DNA of 64,000 nt from positions 35,206 through 99,205 of the forward strand of contig NZ_AXAP01000031.1 of the NCBI RefSeq assembly GCF_000472865.1, written 5' to 3'. Below the pieces are notes generated by a model that did not search any database, had not been told where the DNA came from, and worked only from the letters and a program-made list of their open reading frames with translations. The translations under genes and the position numbers were made by a program. Below, piece by piece: positions 33,897 through 42,877 of this stretch; the first letter of the stretch is position 1, and each line of letters begins with the position of its first letter. Source of the stretch: Bradyrhizobium elkanii WSM2783. Lineage in GTDB: Bacteria; Pseudomonadota; Alphaproteobacteria; Rhizobiales; Xanthobacteraceae.

Positions 33897-36647
33897 ATGA
33901 GCACAGCAGTGAATGCGAACCCGGTCAGCGAGATTGTTGCCTGGCACGCGATATCTCAACAAGAGGTCGTGGAGCGACTCGGCACCAGCCGGGAGAAAGG
34001 TCTCGATCCGGCTGAGGCCGCGGTCCGCCTTCGGAAATACGGGCCAAACCGTCTGCCGGAAGGCAGGAAGGAGGGACCGTTTGCCCGGTTTCTCGCGCAG
34101 TTCAACAACATCCTGGTCTACGTGCTGCTTGCCGCGGGATTCACCAAGTTGATGCTGAACCTTTGGGTTGATGCGGCAATCATTTTTGCCGTGGTCATTC
34201 TCAACGCGCTGCTCGGGTTCATTCAGGAGGGCAGGGCCGAGAAGGCACTGGACTCCATCCGCAACATGCTGTCCGCGGAGGCGCGGACGGTGCGCGGTGG
34301 CGAGAGCCGCATGATTGCTGCGGAACAACTTGTTCGGGGCGACGTCGTGCTCCTGGAGTCGGGTGACAAGATTCCTGCAGACCTGCGGCTCATCGAGACA
34401 AAGAACCTGCGGACCGAAGAGGCCGCCCTCACTGGCGAATCGGTACCGGCGGAAAAGAGGGTCGATGCAGTACCTGCGAACGCAACGGTCGGGGATCGCG
34501 AGAGCATGGCGTTTTCCGGCACCATGGTCACGTCCGGTCGCGCGACCGGAGTGGTCGTCTCGACCGGCAGCGAGACCGAGCTCGGCCGCATCAACCAGCT
34601 GCTCGCCAATGTCAGTGCGCTCGAGACTCCGTTGCTGCGCCAGGTCAAGAAATTCGGCTACGCCATCACCGCTGCGATCGGGGTGATCAGCGTCCTGATA
34701 TTCGCCTACGGGAAGTGGGTGAAGGGTATGGACTTTGTGGAGTTGTTCCAGGCTGTTGTCGGCATCGCGGTATCGCTTATTCCGGAGGGACTACCCGCGC
34801 TCATCACGATTACCCTGGCCATCGGCGTGCAGCGCATGGCGCAGCGCAACGCCATCATCCGGCGATTGCCCGCGGTCGAAACGCTTGGATCGGTGTCGCG
34901 GATCTGCTCGGACAAGACGGGCACGCTGACGCTTATGGAAATGATGGTGGTGTCCGCCGTTACGGCTGAGTCAGCATATCAAATTACAGGCGACGGTTAT
35001 TCGCCGAAGGGGGAGATCAGAAAGGACGGAGAGGCCGCGGGCAGGGAGCCGGTACTCGCGCTCATGGGGCGGGTCTCGTTGCTCTGCAACGATGCGGAGC
35101 TGTTTCTGGAGGAAGGCCGCTGGAAAGTGGAGGGCGATCCGACGGAAGGGGCGCTCTATCCGTTCGCGGCCAAGCTCGGTATGGATCGGCAGGCAGAGCA
35201 GGCAGCAGCTCCGCGGATCGATGCCATTCCCTTCGAATCCGAGCACAAGTTCATGGCGACGCTCCATGAGGCTGCGAGCGGCGAGCAGGTGCTCCTGGTC
35301 AAGGGCGCCCCGGAAGTGATCCTCGATCACTGCGATCGCCAGCAGACCGCCGACGGCCAGCCGAGGCCCCTCGACCGCGAGCACTTCTTGAAACAATCAG
35401 ACGGGCTTGCGGCTCAAGGCGAACGTGTGCTGGCGCTGGCGTGGCTCGAGAATCCGAATCTGAAGGCCGGCGGTCTCACCGCGGCCGACTTGCCACGGAC
35501 GCTCGTCTTGCTCGGCCTGATCGGCTTGCTGGATCCGCCGCGCAAAGAGGCCATCGAGGCTGTGAGGGAGTGCCACGGCGGTGGCATCCGGGTCACCATG
35601 ATCACGGGCGATCACAAGATCACCGCCGCGGCCATCGCCAAGATGCTCGGTCTCGGCGACGGGAAGACGGCGATCACGGGCACCGAAATCGAGGGTATGG
35701 ACACCGCGACGTTGCAGGAACGCGTTCGCACCGTTGATGTCTTCGCGCGTGCCAGCCCTGAACACAAGCTGCGCCTTGTGAAGGCTATTCAGGCCAATAA
35801 CCAAATCGTGGCGATGACAGGCGATGGCGTAAACGACGCGCCTTCGCTCAAGAAAGCCGACATCGGCGTTGCCATGGGTATCAAAGGCACCGAGGTGACG
35901 AAGGAGGCCGCCGGGATGATTCTGGCCGACGACAACTTCGCCTCGATCTCGGCAGCCGTGAAGGAGGGGCGCACGGTCTACAACAACATCGAGAAGGCCA
36001 TGCTTTTTCTGTTGCCGACCAACGTCGCGCAGGCAATGGTGATTGCGTCGGCCATCTTCCTTGGCTTCACCATGCCGATCACCGCCCCGCAAGTCCTCTG
36101 GGTCAATATGGTGACTTCGGTCGCGCTTGGCCTGGTCATCTCCTTCGAGCCGCACGAGATCGATGTGATGCAGCGGCCGCCGCGCGCGGTGGATCGCCCG
36201 ATCGTCACAGGATTCGGGATTTGGCGGATCGTCTTTGTCGGCTTGGCGCTCCTTGCCTACACCTTGCTGGCATTCTTCTGGATGAAGGCCGAGGGCGCTT
36301 CGGACGGACTGGCGCGGACGGTCGCCGTCAATGCCATCACGATCGGCCAGGTCTTCTATCTCTTGAACAGCCGCTATCTGCTCGACTCGTCGCTCGACGT
36401 CAGGGCGCATATGGGCAACCCGTACTTGCCGCTCGGGATCGTTGCCGTGGTGATCCTGCAACTGATCTTCACTTACACGCCGCCGTTCCAGGCGACGTTC
36501 GGCAACGAATCTATCCCGTTATGGGTCTGGCCCTGGCTGCTGGCAGGCGGTCTGGTGTTCTTCCTCGTCGTGGAGGCTGAGAAGCTGATCATTCGCTCGT
36601 CGGGCTCGCTGCGGAAGGTTGTCGTCGCTGCCGAAGCTGGCCCATGA
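33897..36647 (+). CDS. P2-type cation-transporting ATPase
   Basis: A 916-residue P-type ATPase. The order is N-terminal cation_ATPase_N (ISQQEVVERLGTSREKGL), two helices, actuator with TGESVPAEK, M3/M4 with IPEGLPALITIT, phosphorylation site Asp339 in DKTGTLT, nucleotide domain with LVKGAPEVIL, hinge MTGDGVNDAPSLKKAD, then six C-terminal helices with NMVTSVALGLVISFEP. The PEGLP motif in M4 places it with Ca2+, Na+/K+ and related pumps. The M6 residues differ from SERCA, so the ion is uncertain. Confidence 0.93.
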   Translation: MSTAVNANPVSEIVAWHAISQQEVVERLGTSREKGLDPAEAAVRLRKYGPNRLPEGRKEGPFARFLAQFNNILVYVLLAAGFTKLMLNLWVDAAIIFAVVILNALLGFIQEGRAEKALDSIRNMLSAEARTVRGGESRMIAAEQLVRGDVVLLESGDKIPADLRLIETKNLRTEEAALTGESVPAEKRVDAVPANATVGDRESMAFSGTMVTSGRATGVVVSTGSETELGRINQLLANVSALETPLLRQVKKFGYAITAAIGVISVLIFAYGKWVKGMDFVELFQAVVGIAVSLIPEGLPALITITLAIGVQRMAQRNAIIRRLPAVETLGSVSRICSDKTGTLTLMEMMVVSAVTAESAYQITGDGYSPKGEIRKDGEAAGREPVLALMGRVSLLCNDAELFLEEGRWKVEGDPTEGALYPFAAKLGMDRQAEQAAAPRIDAIPFESEHKFMATLHEAASGEQVLLVKGAPEVILDHCDRQQTADGQPRPLDREHFLKQSDGLAAQGERVLALAWLENPNLKAGGLTAADLPRTLVLLGLIGLLDPPRKEAIEAVRECHGGGIRVTMITGDHKITAAAIAKMLGLGDGKTAITGTEIEGMDTATLQERVRTVDVFARASPEHKLRLVKAIQANNQIVAMTGDGVNDAPSLKKADIGVAMGIKGTEVTKEAAGMILADDNFASISAAVKEGRTVYNNIEKAMLFLLPTNVAQAMVIASAIFLGFTMPITAPQVLWVNMVTSVALGLVISFEPHEIDVMQRPPRAVDRPIVTGFGIWRIVFVGLALLAYTLLAFFWMKAEGASDGLARTVAVNAITIGQVFYLLNSRYLLDSSLDVRAHMGNPYLPLGIVAVVILQLIFTYTPPFQATFGNESIPLWVWPWLLAGGLVFFLVVEAEKLIIRSSGSLRKVVVAAEAGP

Positions 36648-36655
36648 CTGATCGC

Positions 36656-36712
36656 AGAGCCTTGGATCCCAGAGCCTTGGATCTCAGAGCCTTGGATCTC
36701 AGAGCCTTGGAC
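36656..36712. repeat. 15-bp tandem repeat, about 3.8 copies
   Basis: The unit AGAGCCTTGGATCTC is repeated head to tail at 36656, 36671, 36686 and 36701; the first copy ends in CCC and the last is partial. It fills the space between the convergent ATPase and PPK2 genes. Unit identity is near perfect, so it could vary in copy number between strains. Confidence 0.9.
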
Positions 36713-36719
36713 AAAGGCG

Positions 36720-37622
36720 TCAGGCTTCGCGCGCAAGCTCCGCACGCGCGGCCGCCAGCTCCTTCTTCTGGCCCGCGCTCAGCGTCGGGTATGCAAGGTC
36801 AAGCTGCTCGACCGCCTCCACGATCGCCGCGGCGACGACAAGCCGGGTGAACCACCTGTTGTCGGCTGGTACCACATACCACGGCGCGTGCTCCGAAGCC
36901 GTGACCCGGATTGCATCTTCAAACGAGCGCATGTAGTCGTTCCAGAACTTGCGCTCGTGGATGTCCGAAGGGGAGAACTTCCAATTCTTCTCCGGCTCGT
37001 CGAGGCGCTTCATGAAGCGCTTTTTCTGCTCCTCGCGCGAAACGTTCAGGAAAAACTTGAGAATGACCACGCCCTGCCGCGTCAGATAGTCCTCGAAATG
37101 CGTGATGTCGGCGAGCCGTTCGTCCCAGATCCGCTTGCTCATGAACCGCGGAGGCAATTTCTGCCGCTCCAGGATATCCTCGTGCACGCGCACAATGAGG
37201 ACTTCCTCGTAATAGGAGCGATTGAAGATGCCGATCCGCCCGCGCTCAGGCAGACGCTTGACGTAGCGCCACATGAAGTCGTGGTCGAGCTCTTCCTGTG
37301 AAGGCTGCTTGAACGAGTAGACCTGACAGCCTTGCGGATTGACCCCCGACATGACGTGTTTGATCGTGCTGTCCTTGCCAGCGGCATCCATGGCCTGGAA
37401 GACGAGCAGCAGCGACCAGCGATCCTGCGCATACAGCATGTCCTGTTCTTCCGCGAGCCACTGAGTGCCGCGTTGAAGGAGGTTGGCGGCTTCACCCTTG
37501 TCCATCTTCAGGCCGCGCGTATCGCCGGGGGCGAAATCCTTCAATTGAAAGCCCTTGCCGTTAGCGACGCGGAACGGGTGGGTGTACTTCTGGATTTGGT
37601 CGAGAATCTCTTTCCTCGGCAT
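36720..37622 (-). CDS. ppk2: Polyphosphate kinase 2 family protein
   Basis: A 300-residue PPK2, which transfers phosphate between polyphosphate and nucleotides. Walker A is FQAMDAAGKDSTIKHV, the lid region contains RIGIFNRSYYEEVLIVRVH, and the family motifs WKFSPSDIHERKFWNDY and APWYVVPADNRWF are present. The ATG at 37622 is chosen because GGAGG lies 7 bases upstream; one five codons earlier has no such site. It convergently faces the P-type ATPase across the tandem repeat. Confidence 0.93.
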   Translation of the reverse strand: MPRKEILDQIQKYTHPFRVANGKGFQLKDFAPGDTRGLKMDKGEAANLLQRGTQWLAEEQDMLYAQDRWSLLLVFQAMDAAGKDSTIKHVMSGVNPQGCQVYSFKQPSQEELDHDFMWRYVKRLPERGRIGIFNRSYYEEVLIVRVHEDILERQKLPPRFMSKRIWDERLADITHFEDYLTRQGVVILKFFLNVSREEQKKRFMKRLDEPEKNWKFSPSDIHERKFWNDYMRSFEDAIRVTASEHAPWYVVPADNRWFTRLVVAAAIVEAVEQLDLAYPTLSAGQKKELAAARAELAREA

Positions 37623-38123
37623 AGCGAGACCTCCCATTTGTGAAGAGACAATCTCGCTCGGTCGGCTAGACGCCGCAATGCTCGGCCTCAGTGATCGGGC
37701 AGCTCGGCACGATCTGGAATTCCCGGGCCGATCGCCAGCGCGGGAGCAATAGCAGGGAGGGCGTGCAGGACTCGCGTGAACGGACCGCAGAAAATCGGGA
37801 GAGCGCTACAACAAGAGTTCGAGGCTATGGTCTATATCGAATTCGCATAAGGTATATTATGGAATATATTTATATACAATCAGATCAAAGATTTAGGCGA
37901 ACTTCCTGATAGAAACGCCAATCTGGCGCCTCAGCGCCAGCTTCCCGTCAGGCAATCCGGAGCGACCGCATTGGCCAGTCCGCATGTGAGCATCCAGCCG
38001 TCCGCCGCCCTGTGTGAAAGCCTATATTGCCGCCGGCTCCAGACGCTGCAATAAGCGCCAGCGAGATTGCTTGCCGACCCGCGGCACGGACAACAACAAG
38101 CCTCATAAAGGGAGCAAACCAAG
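37623..38123. other. Gene-poor region with AT-rich island and hairpin
   Basis: About 500 bases upstream of the TRAP operon without a supported gene. Positions 37829-37900 are strikingly AT-rich (runs such as GGAATATATTTATATACAA). A perfect hairpin TGGCGC-CTCA-GCGCCA follows at 37924-37939, inside wider arms CCTGA and TCAGG. The rest shows nothing I can name. The TRAP promoter is expected here. Confidence 0.55.
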
Positions 38124-39143
38124 ATGAGCTTTTCACGACGCGCGCTACTGAAGGCATCGGCTGCCTCGGCCGTTTTGGGCGGCCTTGGCGCGCCATTGGT
38201 GGCCCGCGCGCAAGCCGCCGAGTTCACCTACAAATACGCCAACAATCTGCCGGACAGCCATCCCATGAACGTCCGCGCCCGCGAGATGGCGGCGGCGATC
38301 AAGACCGAGACCAATGGCCGCTTCGACCTGCAAGTCTTCCCCAACAACCAGCTCGGTTCCGATACCGACGTGCTGAGCCAGATCCGTTCCGGCGGCGTCG
38401 AGTTTTTCACGCTGTCCGGCCTGATTCTGTCGACGCTGGTGCCGGCGGCATCCATCAACGGCATCGGGTTCGCGTTCCCGGACTATGACACGGTCTGGAA
38501 GGCCATGGATGGCGGGCTGGGCGCCTATGTCCGCGGCGAGATCAAGAAGGCCGGGCTCGAGGTGATGGAAAAGATCTGGGACAACGGGTTCCGCCAGACC
38601 ACGTCGTCGACCAAGCCGATCAACGGTCCGGAGGATTATAAAGGCTTCAAGATTCGCGTGCCGATCTCGCCCTTGTGGACCTCGATGTTCAAGGCGTTCG
38701 ACGCCGCCCCCGCCTCGATCAATTTCAGCGAGGTCTATTCGGCGCTGCAGACCAAGATCGTCGAGGGTCAGGAGAACCCGCTGGCGATCATCTCGACCGC
38801 CAAGCTGTACGAGGTGCAGAAGTACTGCTCGCTGACCAACCACATGTGGGACGGCTTCTGGTTCCTCGCCAACCGCCGCGCCTGGGAGAAGCTCCCCGAG
38901 GACGTCAGGACCATCGTCGCCAAGAACATCAATGCGGCGGCCGTCAACGAGCGTGCCGACGTCGCCAAGCTGAACGCCAATCTGCAGCAGGAACTGGCCG
39001 GCAAGGGTCTCATCTTCAACCAGCCGGGCATCACGCCGTTCCGCGACAAGCTGCGCGCCGCGGGCTTCTATGCCGAATGGAAGGGCAAGTATGGCGACCA
39101 GGCCTGGGAGCTTTTGGAGAAATCCGTCGGCAAACTGTCGTAA
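38124..39143 (+). CDS. TRAP transporter substrate-binding protein DctP
   Basis: A 339-residue periplasmic binding protein with Tat signal (FSRRALLKASAASAVLGGLG, cleavage near ARA). The mature protein has the DctP features HPMNVRAREMAAAIKTETNG, FPNNQLGSDTDVLSQIRSG, the ligand arginine region GFKIRVPISPLW and ALQTKIVEGQENPLAII. It binds an organic acid for sodium- or proton-driven uptake by the fused membrane subunit just downstream. The neighbouring acyl-CoA ligase suggests a monocarboxylate substrate (inference). Confidence 0.94.
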   Translation: MSFSRRALLKASAASAVLGGLGAPLVARAQAAEFTYKYANNLPDSHPMNVRAREMAAAIKTETNGRFDLQVFPNNQLGSDTDVLSQIRSGGVEFFTLSGLILSTLVPAASINGIGFAFPDYDTVWKAMDGGLGAYVRGEIKKAGLEVMEKIWDNGFRQTTSSTKPINGPEDYKGFKIRVPISPLWTSMFKAFDAAPASINFSEVYSALQTKIVEGQENPLAIISTAKLYEVQKYCSLTNHMWDGFWFLANRRAWEKLPEDVRTIVAKNINAAAVNERADVAKLNANLQQELAGKGLIFNQPGITPFRDKLRAAGFYAEWKGKYGDQAWELLEKSVGKLS

Positions 39144-39187
39144 GCTCCAGCGCGCCAACTCAATAATCTCTAGTGCAGGGGGCCGTG

Positions 39188-41086
39188 ATGGCTCATGCCG
39201 AACTGAGCGAGATCATGGCCGGCGAGGCGGACCACTCCCCTCGCCGCCGTTCGTTCACGGAATCGCTCGAACACACCCTCGGACGGCTGGTCGAGATCCC
39301 GGCGGCGCTATTGGTCGTAGCCGAGATCGTGATCCTGTTCGCCGGCGTGGTTGCTCGCTATGCGCTGCACAGCCCGCTGATCTGGTCGGACGAACTGGCC
39401 TCGATCCTGTTCCTGTGGCTGGCGATGCTGGGCGCTGCGGTCGCGTTCCGCCGCGCCGAGCACATGCGGATGACCGCCGTCGTCGCCAATGCGCGTCCGG
39501 CGCTGCGGTCCTATCTCGATCTCGTCGCCACCGCCGCGGCGCTGGCGTTCCTGCTTCTGATCGCCTGGCCGGCCTACGAATACGCTTACGAGGAAAGCTA
39601 CATCACGACGCCGGCGCTGCAGATCCTCAATAGCTGGCGGGCGGCGGCGCTGCCGACCGGGATCGGCCTGATGGCGCTGTTCGCGCTGCTGCGGCTCGCC
39701 CGCGCGGCCAATGTGCGGACGGTGCTGGCCGCAATCGCATCGGTAGCGGCGGTGATTGCCGTATTCTGGCTGCTCAAGGGCGTCTTGCGACCGCTCGGCA
39801 ACCTCAATCTCATCATCTTCTTTGTCGGCGTCACCGGCTTTTCGGTCTTCGCCGGCGTGCCGATCGCGTTCGCGTTCGGGCTTGCGACCTACGGCTATCT
39901 GGCGCTGACCACTGGCACGCCGCTGATGGTGCTGGTTGGCCGCATGGACGAGGGCATGAGCCACCTGATCCTGTTGTCGGTGCCGCTGTTCGTCTTCCTG
40001 GGGCTTCTGATCGAGATGACCGGCATGGCGCGGGCGATGGTCGCCTTCCTGGCGAGCCTGCTCGGTCATGTCCGTGGCGGACTGCATTACGTGCTGGTCG
40101 GCGCGATGTATCTGGTCTCCGGCATTTCCGGCTCCAAGGCCGCCGACATGGCCGCCGTCGCGCCGGTGCTGTTTCCGGAGATGAAGGCGCGCGGCGCCCG
40201 TCCCGGCGATCTCGTCGCCCTGCTCTCCGCGACCGGCGCACAGACCGAAACCATCCCGCCGAGCCTCGTGCTGATCACCATCGGCTCGGTCACCGGCGTT
40301 TCGATCGCCGCACTGTTCACCGGCGGCCTGCTGCCTGGCGTGGTGCTGGCGATCACGCTGTCGGTGCTGGTCTGGTGGCGCTACCGCAAGGAGGACTTGC
40401 GGCACGTGAAGAGGGCGAGCGGCGCCGAGATTGGGCGGACACTCATCATCGCCCTGCCGGCGCTGGCCCTGCCTTTCGTGATCCGCTACGCCGTCATCGA
40501 GGGCATCGCCACCGCAACGGAAGTCTCTACGATCGGCATCGTCTACGCCTTTATCGTCGGCTTCTTCATCTATGGCCTTTTGATCTACCGCAATTTCGAC
40601 TGGCGGCGACTCGTGCCAATGCTGGTCGAGACGGCTTGCCTGTCGGGTGCGATCCTCCTGATCATCGGCACGGCAACCGGGATGGCCTGGGGGCTCACCC
40701 AGTCCGGCTTCTCCCGGGCGCTCGCCGCGGCCATGACCGGCCTCCCCGGCGGCTCGGCAAGCTTCATCGCGGTGTCGATCCTGGCATTCGTGATCCTCGG
40801 CAGCGTGCTCGAGGGGATACCGGCGATCGTGCTGTTCGGGCCATTGTTGTTCCCGATTGCGCGCGCCGTCGGCGTCCACGAGGTGCACTATGCCATGATC
40901 ATCATCCTGGCGATGGGCATCGGATTGTTCGCACCGCCCTTCGGCGTCGGCTATTATGCGGCCTGCGCCATCGGGCGCGTCGATCCGGCGGAAGGCATCA
41001 GACCGATCTGGGGCTATCTTCTGGCGCTGATGGTTGGACTGATCATCGTCGCGGTCTTCCCGTGGATTTCCATCGGGTTCTTGTGA
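39188..41086 (+). CDS. TRAP transporter fused small and large membrane subunits (DctQM)
   Basis: A 632-residue fusion. The N-terminal part (to about residue 170) is DctQ-like with four helices, including WSDELASILFLWLAMLGAAVAF. The rest is DctM-like with about twelve helices (GVTGFSVFAGVPIAFAFGLA, GISGSKAADMAAVAPVL, GLFAPPFGVGYYAAC). The ATG at 39188 is preferred over a GTG five codons earlier, since GCAGGGGG then serves as ribosome site. Operonic with dctP and probably with the acyl-CoA ligase 27 bp downstream. Confidence 0.93.
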   Translation: MAHAELSEIMAGEADHSPRRRSFTESLEHTLGRLVEIPAALLVVAEIVILFAGVVARYALHSPLIWSDELASILFLWLAMLGAAVAFRRAEHMRMTAVVANARPALRSYLDLVATAAALAFLLLIAWPAYEYAYEESYITTPALQILNSWRAAALPTGIGLMALFALLRLARAANVRTVLAAIASVAAVIAVFWLLKGVLRPLGNLNLIIFFVGVTGFSVFAGVPIAFAFGLATYGYLALTTGTPLMVLVGRMDEGMSHLILLSVPLFVFLGLLIEMTGMARAMVAFLASLLGHVRGGLHYVLVGAMYLVSGISGSKAADMAAVAPVLFPEMKARGARPGDLVALLSATGAQTETIPPSLVLITIGSVTGVSIAALFTGGLLPGVVLAITLSVLVWWRYRKEDLRHVKRASGAEIGRTLIIALPALALPFVIRYAVIEGIATATEVSTIGIVYAFIVGFFIYGLLIYRNFDWRRLVPMLVETACLSGAILLIIGTATGMAWGLTQSGFSRALAAAMTGLPGGSASFIAVSILAFVILGSVLEGIPAIVLFGPLLFPIARAVGVHEVHYAMIIILAMGIGLFAPPFGVGYYAACAIGRVDPAEGIRPIWGYLLALMVGLIIVAVFPWISIGFL

Positions 41087-41113
41087 GACTTTAATCTTTA
41101 ATGGGATCGACCC

Positions 41114-42763
41114 ATGAGCGCAGCCCAGAACCAGTACAATATCGGATTGGACAAGACGCCGGCCAACTACGTGCCGCTGACGCCGCTCAGCTTCCTGGCG
41201 CGTTCGGCCGCCATCTATCCCGACCATGTCAGCACCGTCTATGAAGGCCGTAGCTTCACCTGGGCCGAGACTTACGATCGCTGCCGGCGCTTCGCGTCCT
41301 ATCTCGCCAGCCGCGGCATCGGGGTCGGCGATACCGTTGCGGCGATGCTGCCGAACATCCCTGCGATGAACGAACTGCATTTCGCGGTGCCGATGACCGG
41401 CGCGGTCTTGAACACGTTGAACATCCGGCTCGACGCGCCGTCGATCGCATTCCAGCTCGATCATGGCGGCGCCAGGATCATCCTGGTCGATCCCGAATTC
41501 GCCGGCGTCATCGCCGATGCGCTCAAGCAGATGAAAGGGCCAAAACCCTTCGTGATCGACGTCGATGATGCATCGTTCGATGGCGGCCAGCGCATCGGCG
41601 AGATCGAATATGAAGCGGCGCTCGTGCTGGGCGATCCCGCCTTTGTCGAGCGTCGGCCTGACGACGAATGGGAAGCGATCGCGCTCAGCTATACGTCGGG
41701 GACCACGGGCAATCCCAAGGGCGTGGTGACGCATCACCGCGGCGCCTATCTCAACGCCGTCAGCAACATTCTGGCCGGCAATCTCGGCCAGCATCCCGTC
41801 TATCTCTGGACGCTGCCCATGTTCCACTGCAACGGCTGGTGCTTTCCCTGGACCATAGCAGCCGCCGCAGGCGTCAATGTCTGCCTGCGCAAGGTCGAGC
41901 CCACCAGGATCTTCGAACTGATCGCCAAACACGGCGTCAGCCACATGTGCGGCGCGCCGATCGTCTACAACGTGCTGATCAATGCGCCGGACGCGCCGAA
42001 GGGTGGGCGCGCAAAGCCCGTGATTGGATTGATCGCAGGCGCCGCCCCGCCGGTCGCCGTGCTGGAAGGCGCCGAGCGGATCGGCATCAAGCTCACCCAT
42101 GTCTATGGCCTGACCGAGGTCTATGGCCCCGCCTCCGTCTGCGCCGAGCAGCCCGGCTGGGACGAATTGCCCGCCCCGCAGCGCGCTCAGATGAAACGGC
42201 GACAGGGCGTGCCCTACCCGCTCGAGGAGGCCGTCACCGTGCTCGATCCGGCCACGATGCAGCCCGTGCCGCACGACGGCGAGACCATCGGCGAAGTCAT
42301 GTTCCGCGGCAACATCGTGATGAAGGGCTATCTGAAGAACGAGAAGGCGACGCAGGAAGCCTTCGCCGGCGGCTGGTTCCACACCGGCGATCTCGGCGTG
42401 CTCGATCAGCACGGCTACGTCATCATCAAAGACCGCTCCAAGGACATCATCATCTCCGGCGGCGAGAACGTCTCCTCGGTCGAGGTCGAGGACATTCTCT
42501 ACAAGCACCCCGCGGTGCTGTTTGCGGCAGTGGTCGCCAAGCCCGACCCGAAATGGGGCGAAGTGCCCTGCGCCTTCGTCGAGCTCAAGGAAGGTGCGCA
42601 GGCGACGGAGGCAGAGATCATCGCCTTCTGCCGCGAGCAGATGTCCGGCTTCAAGACGCCGAAGGCGGTCGTGTTCGGCCCGATTCCGAAGACCTCGACC
42701 GGCAAGATCCAGAAATTCATGCTGCGCAACCAGGTCGGATCGGCAAAGGCGATCACGGCGTAA
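41114..42763 (+). CDS. AMP-binding acyl-CoA ligase
   Basis: A 549-residue ANL-superfamily ligase that makes an acyl-CoA through an acyl-adenylate. The P-loop is YTSGTTGNPKGVV; motif A5 is HVYGLTEVYG; motif A7 is WFHTGDLGVLD with KDRSKDIIISGGENVSS; the catalytic lysine is in PKTSTGKIQKFML. It resembles medium-chain and methylmercaptopropionate-type ligases; the substrate cannot be fixed. Following the TRAP transporter genes, it likely activates the imported acid. Confidence 0.92.
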   Translation: MSAAQNQYNIGLDKTPANYVPLTPLSFLARSAAIYPDHVSTVYEGRSFTWAETYDRCRRFASYLASRGIGVGDTVAAMLPNIPAMNELHFAVPMTGAVLNTLNIRLDAPSIAFQLDHGGARIILVDPEFAGVIADALKQMKGPKPFVIDVDDASFDGGQRIGEIEYEAALVLGDPAFVERRPDDEWEAIALSYTSGTTGNPKGVVTHHRGAYLNAVSNILAGNLGQHPVYLWTLPMFHCNGWCFPWTIAAAAGVNVCLRKVEPTRIFELIAKHGVSHMCGAPIVYNVLINAPDAPKGGRAKPVIGLIAGAAPPVAVLEGAERIGIKLTHVYGLTEVYGPASVCAEQPGWDELPAPQRAQMKRRQGVPYPLEEAVTVLDPATMQPVPHDGETIGEVMFRGNIVMKGYLKNEKATQEAFAGGWFHTGDLGVLDQHGYVIIKDRSKDIIISGGENVSSVEVEDILYKHPAVLFAAVVAKPDPKWGEVPCAFVELKEGAQATEAEIIAFCREQMSGFKTPKAVVFGPIPKTSTGKIQKFMLRNQVGSAKAITA

Positions 42764-42767
42764 CTGG

Positions 42768-42872
42768 CGGTCATTCCGGGGCGATGCGTAGCATCGAACC
42801 CGGAATCTCGAGATTCCCCGACGCGCAATTGCGCACCTGAGGTCTGGTCCTTCGGACCATCCCGGAATGACC
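42768..42872. repeat. Long palindromic repeat (CGGTCATTCCGGGG type)
   Basis: It starts GGTCATTCCGGGG and ends CATCCCGGAATGACC, with inner pairs such as GATGCGTAGCATC and GGTCTGGTCCTTCGGACC. It lies between the convergent acyl-CoA ligase and MBL hydrolase genes and is the full-length relative of the element at 6463-6501. It probably acts as a bidirectional terminator. Confidence 0.8.
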
Positions 42873-42877
42873 TCAGC

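Noticed and set aside
33664..33900. A 78-codon frame with TTG start that ends in an ATGA overlap with the P-type ATPase
   Set aside because: No recognisable protein pattern, no ribosome site and poor start; the overlap is probably chance.
36644..36850. A plus-strand frame coding repeated RALDL after the ATPase
   Set aside because: It arises from the tandem repeat and then runs antisense through PPK2; no ribosome site independent of the ATPase end.
39308..42508. A 1066-codon minus-strand open frame opposite the TRAP and ligase genes
   Set aside because: Composition is His/Arg/Asp-rich as expected from antisense of high-GC genes; the plus strand encodes clear families.
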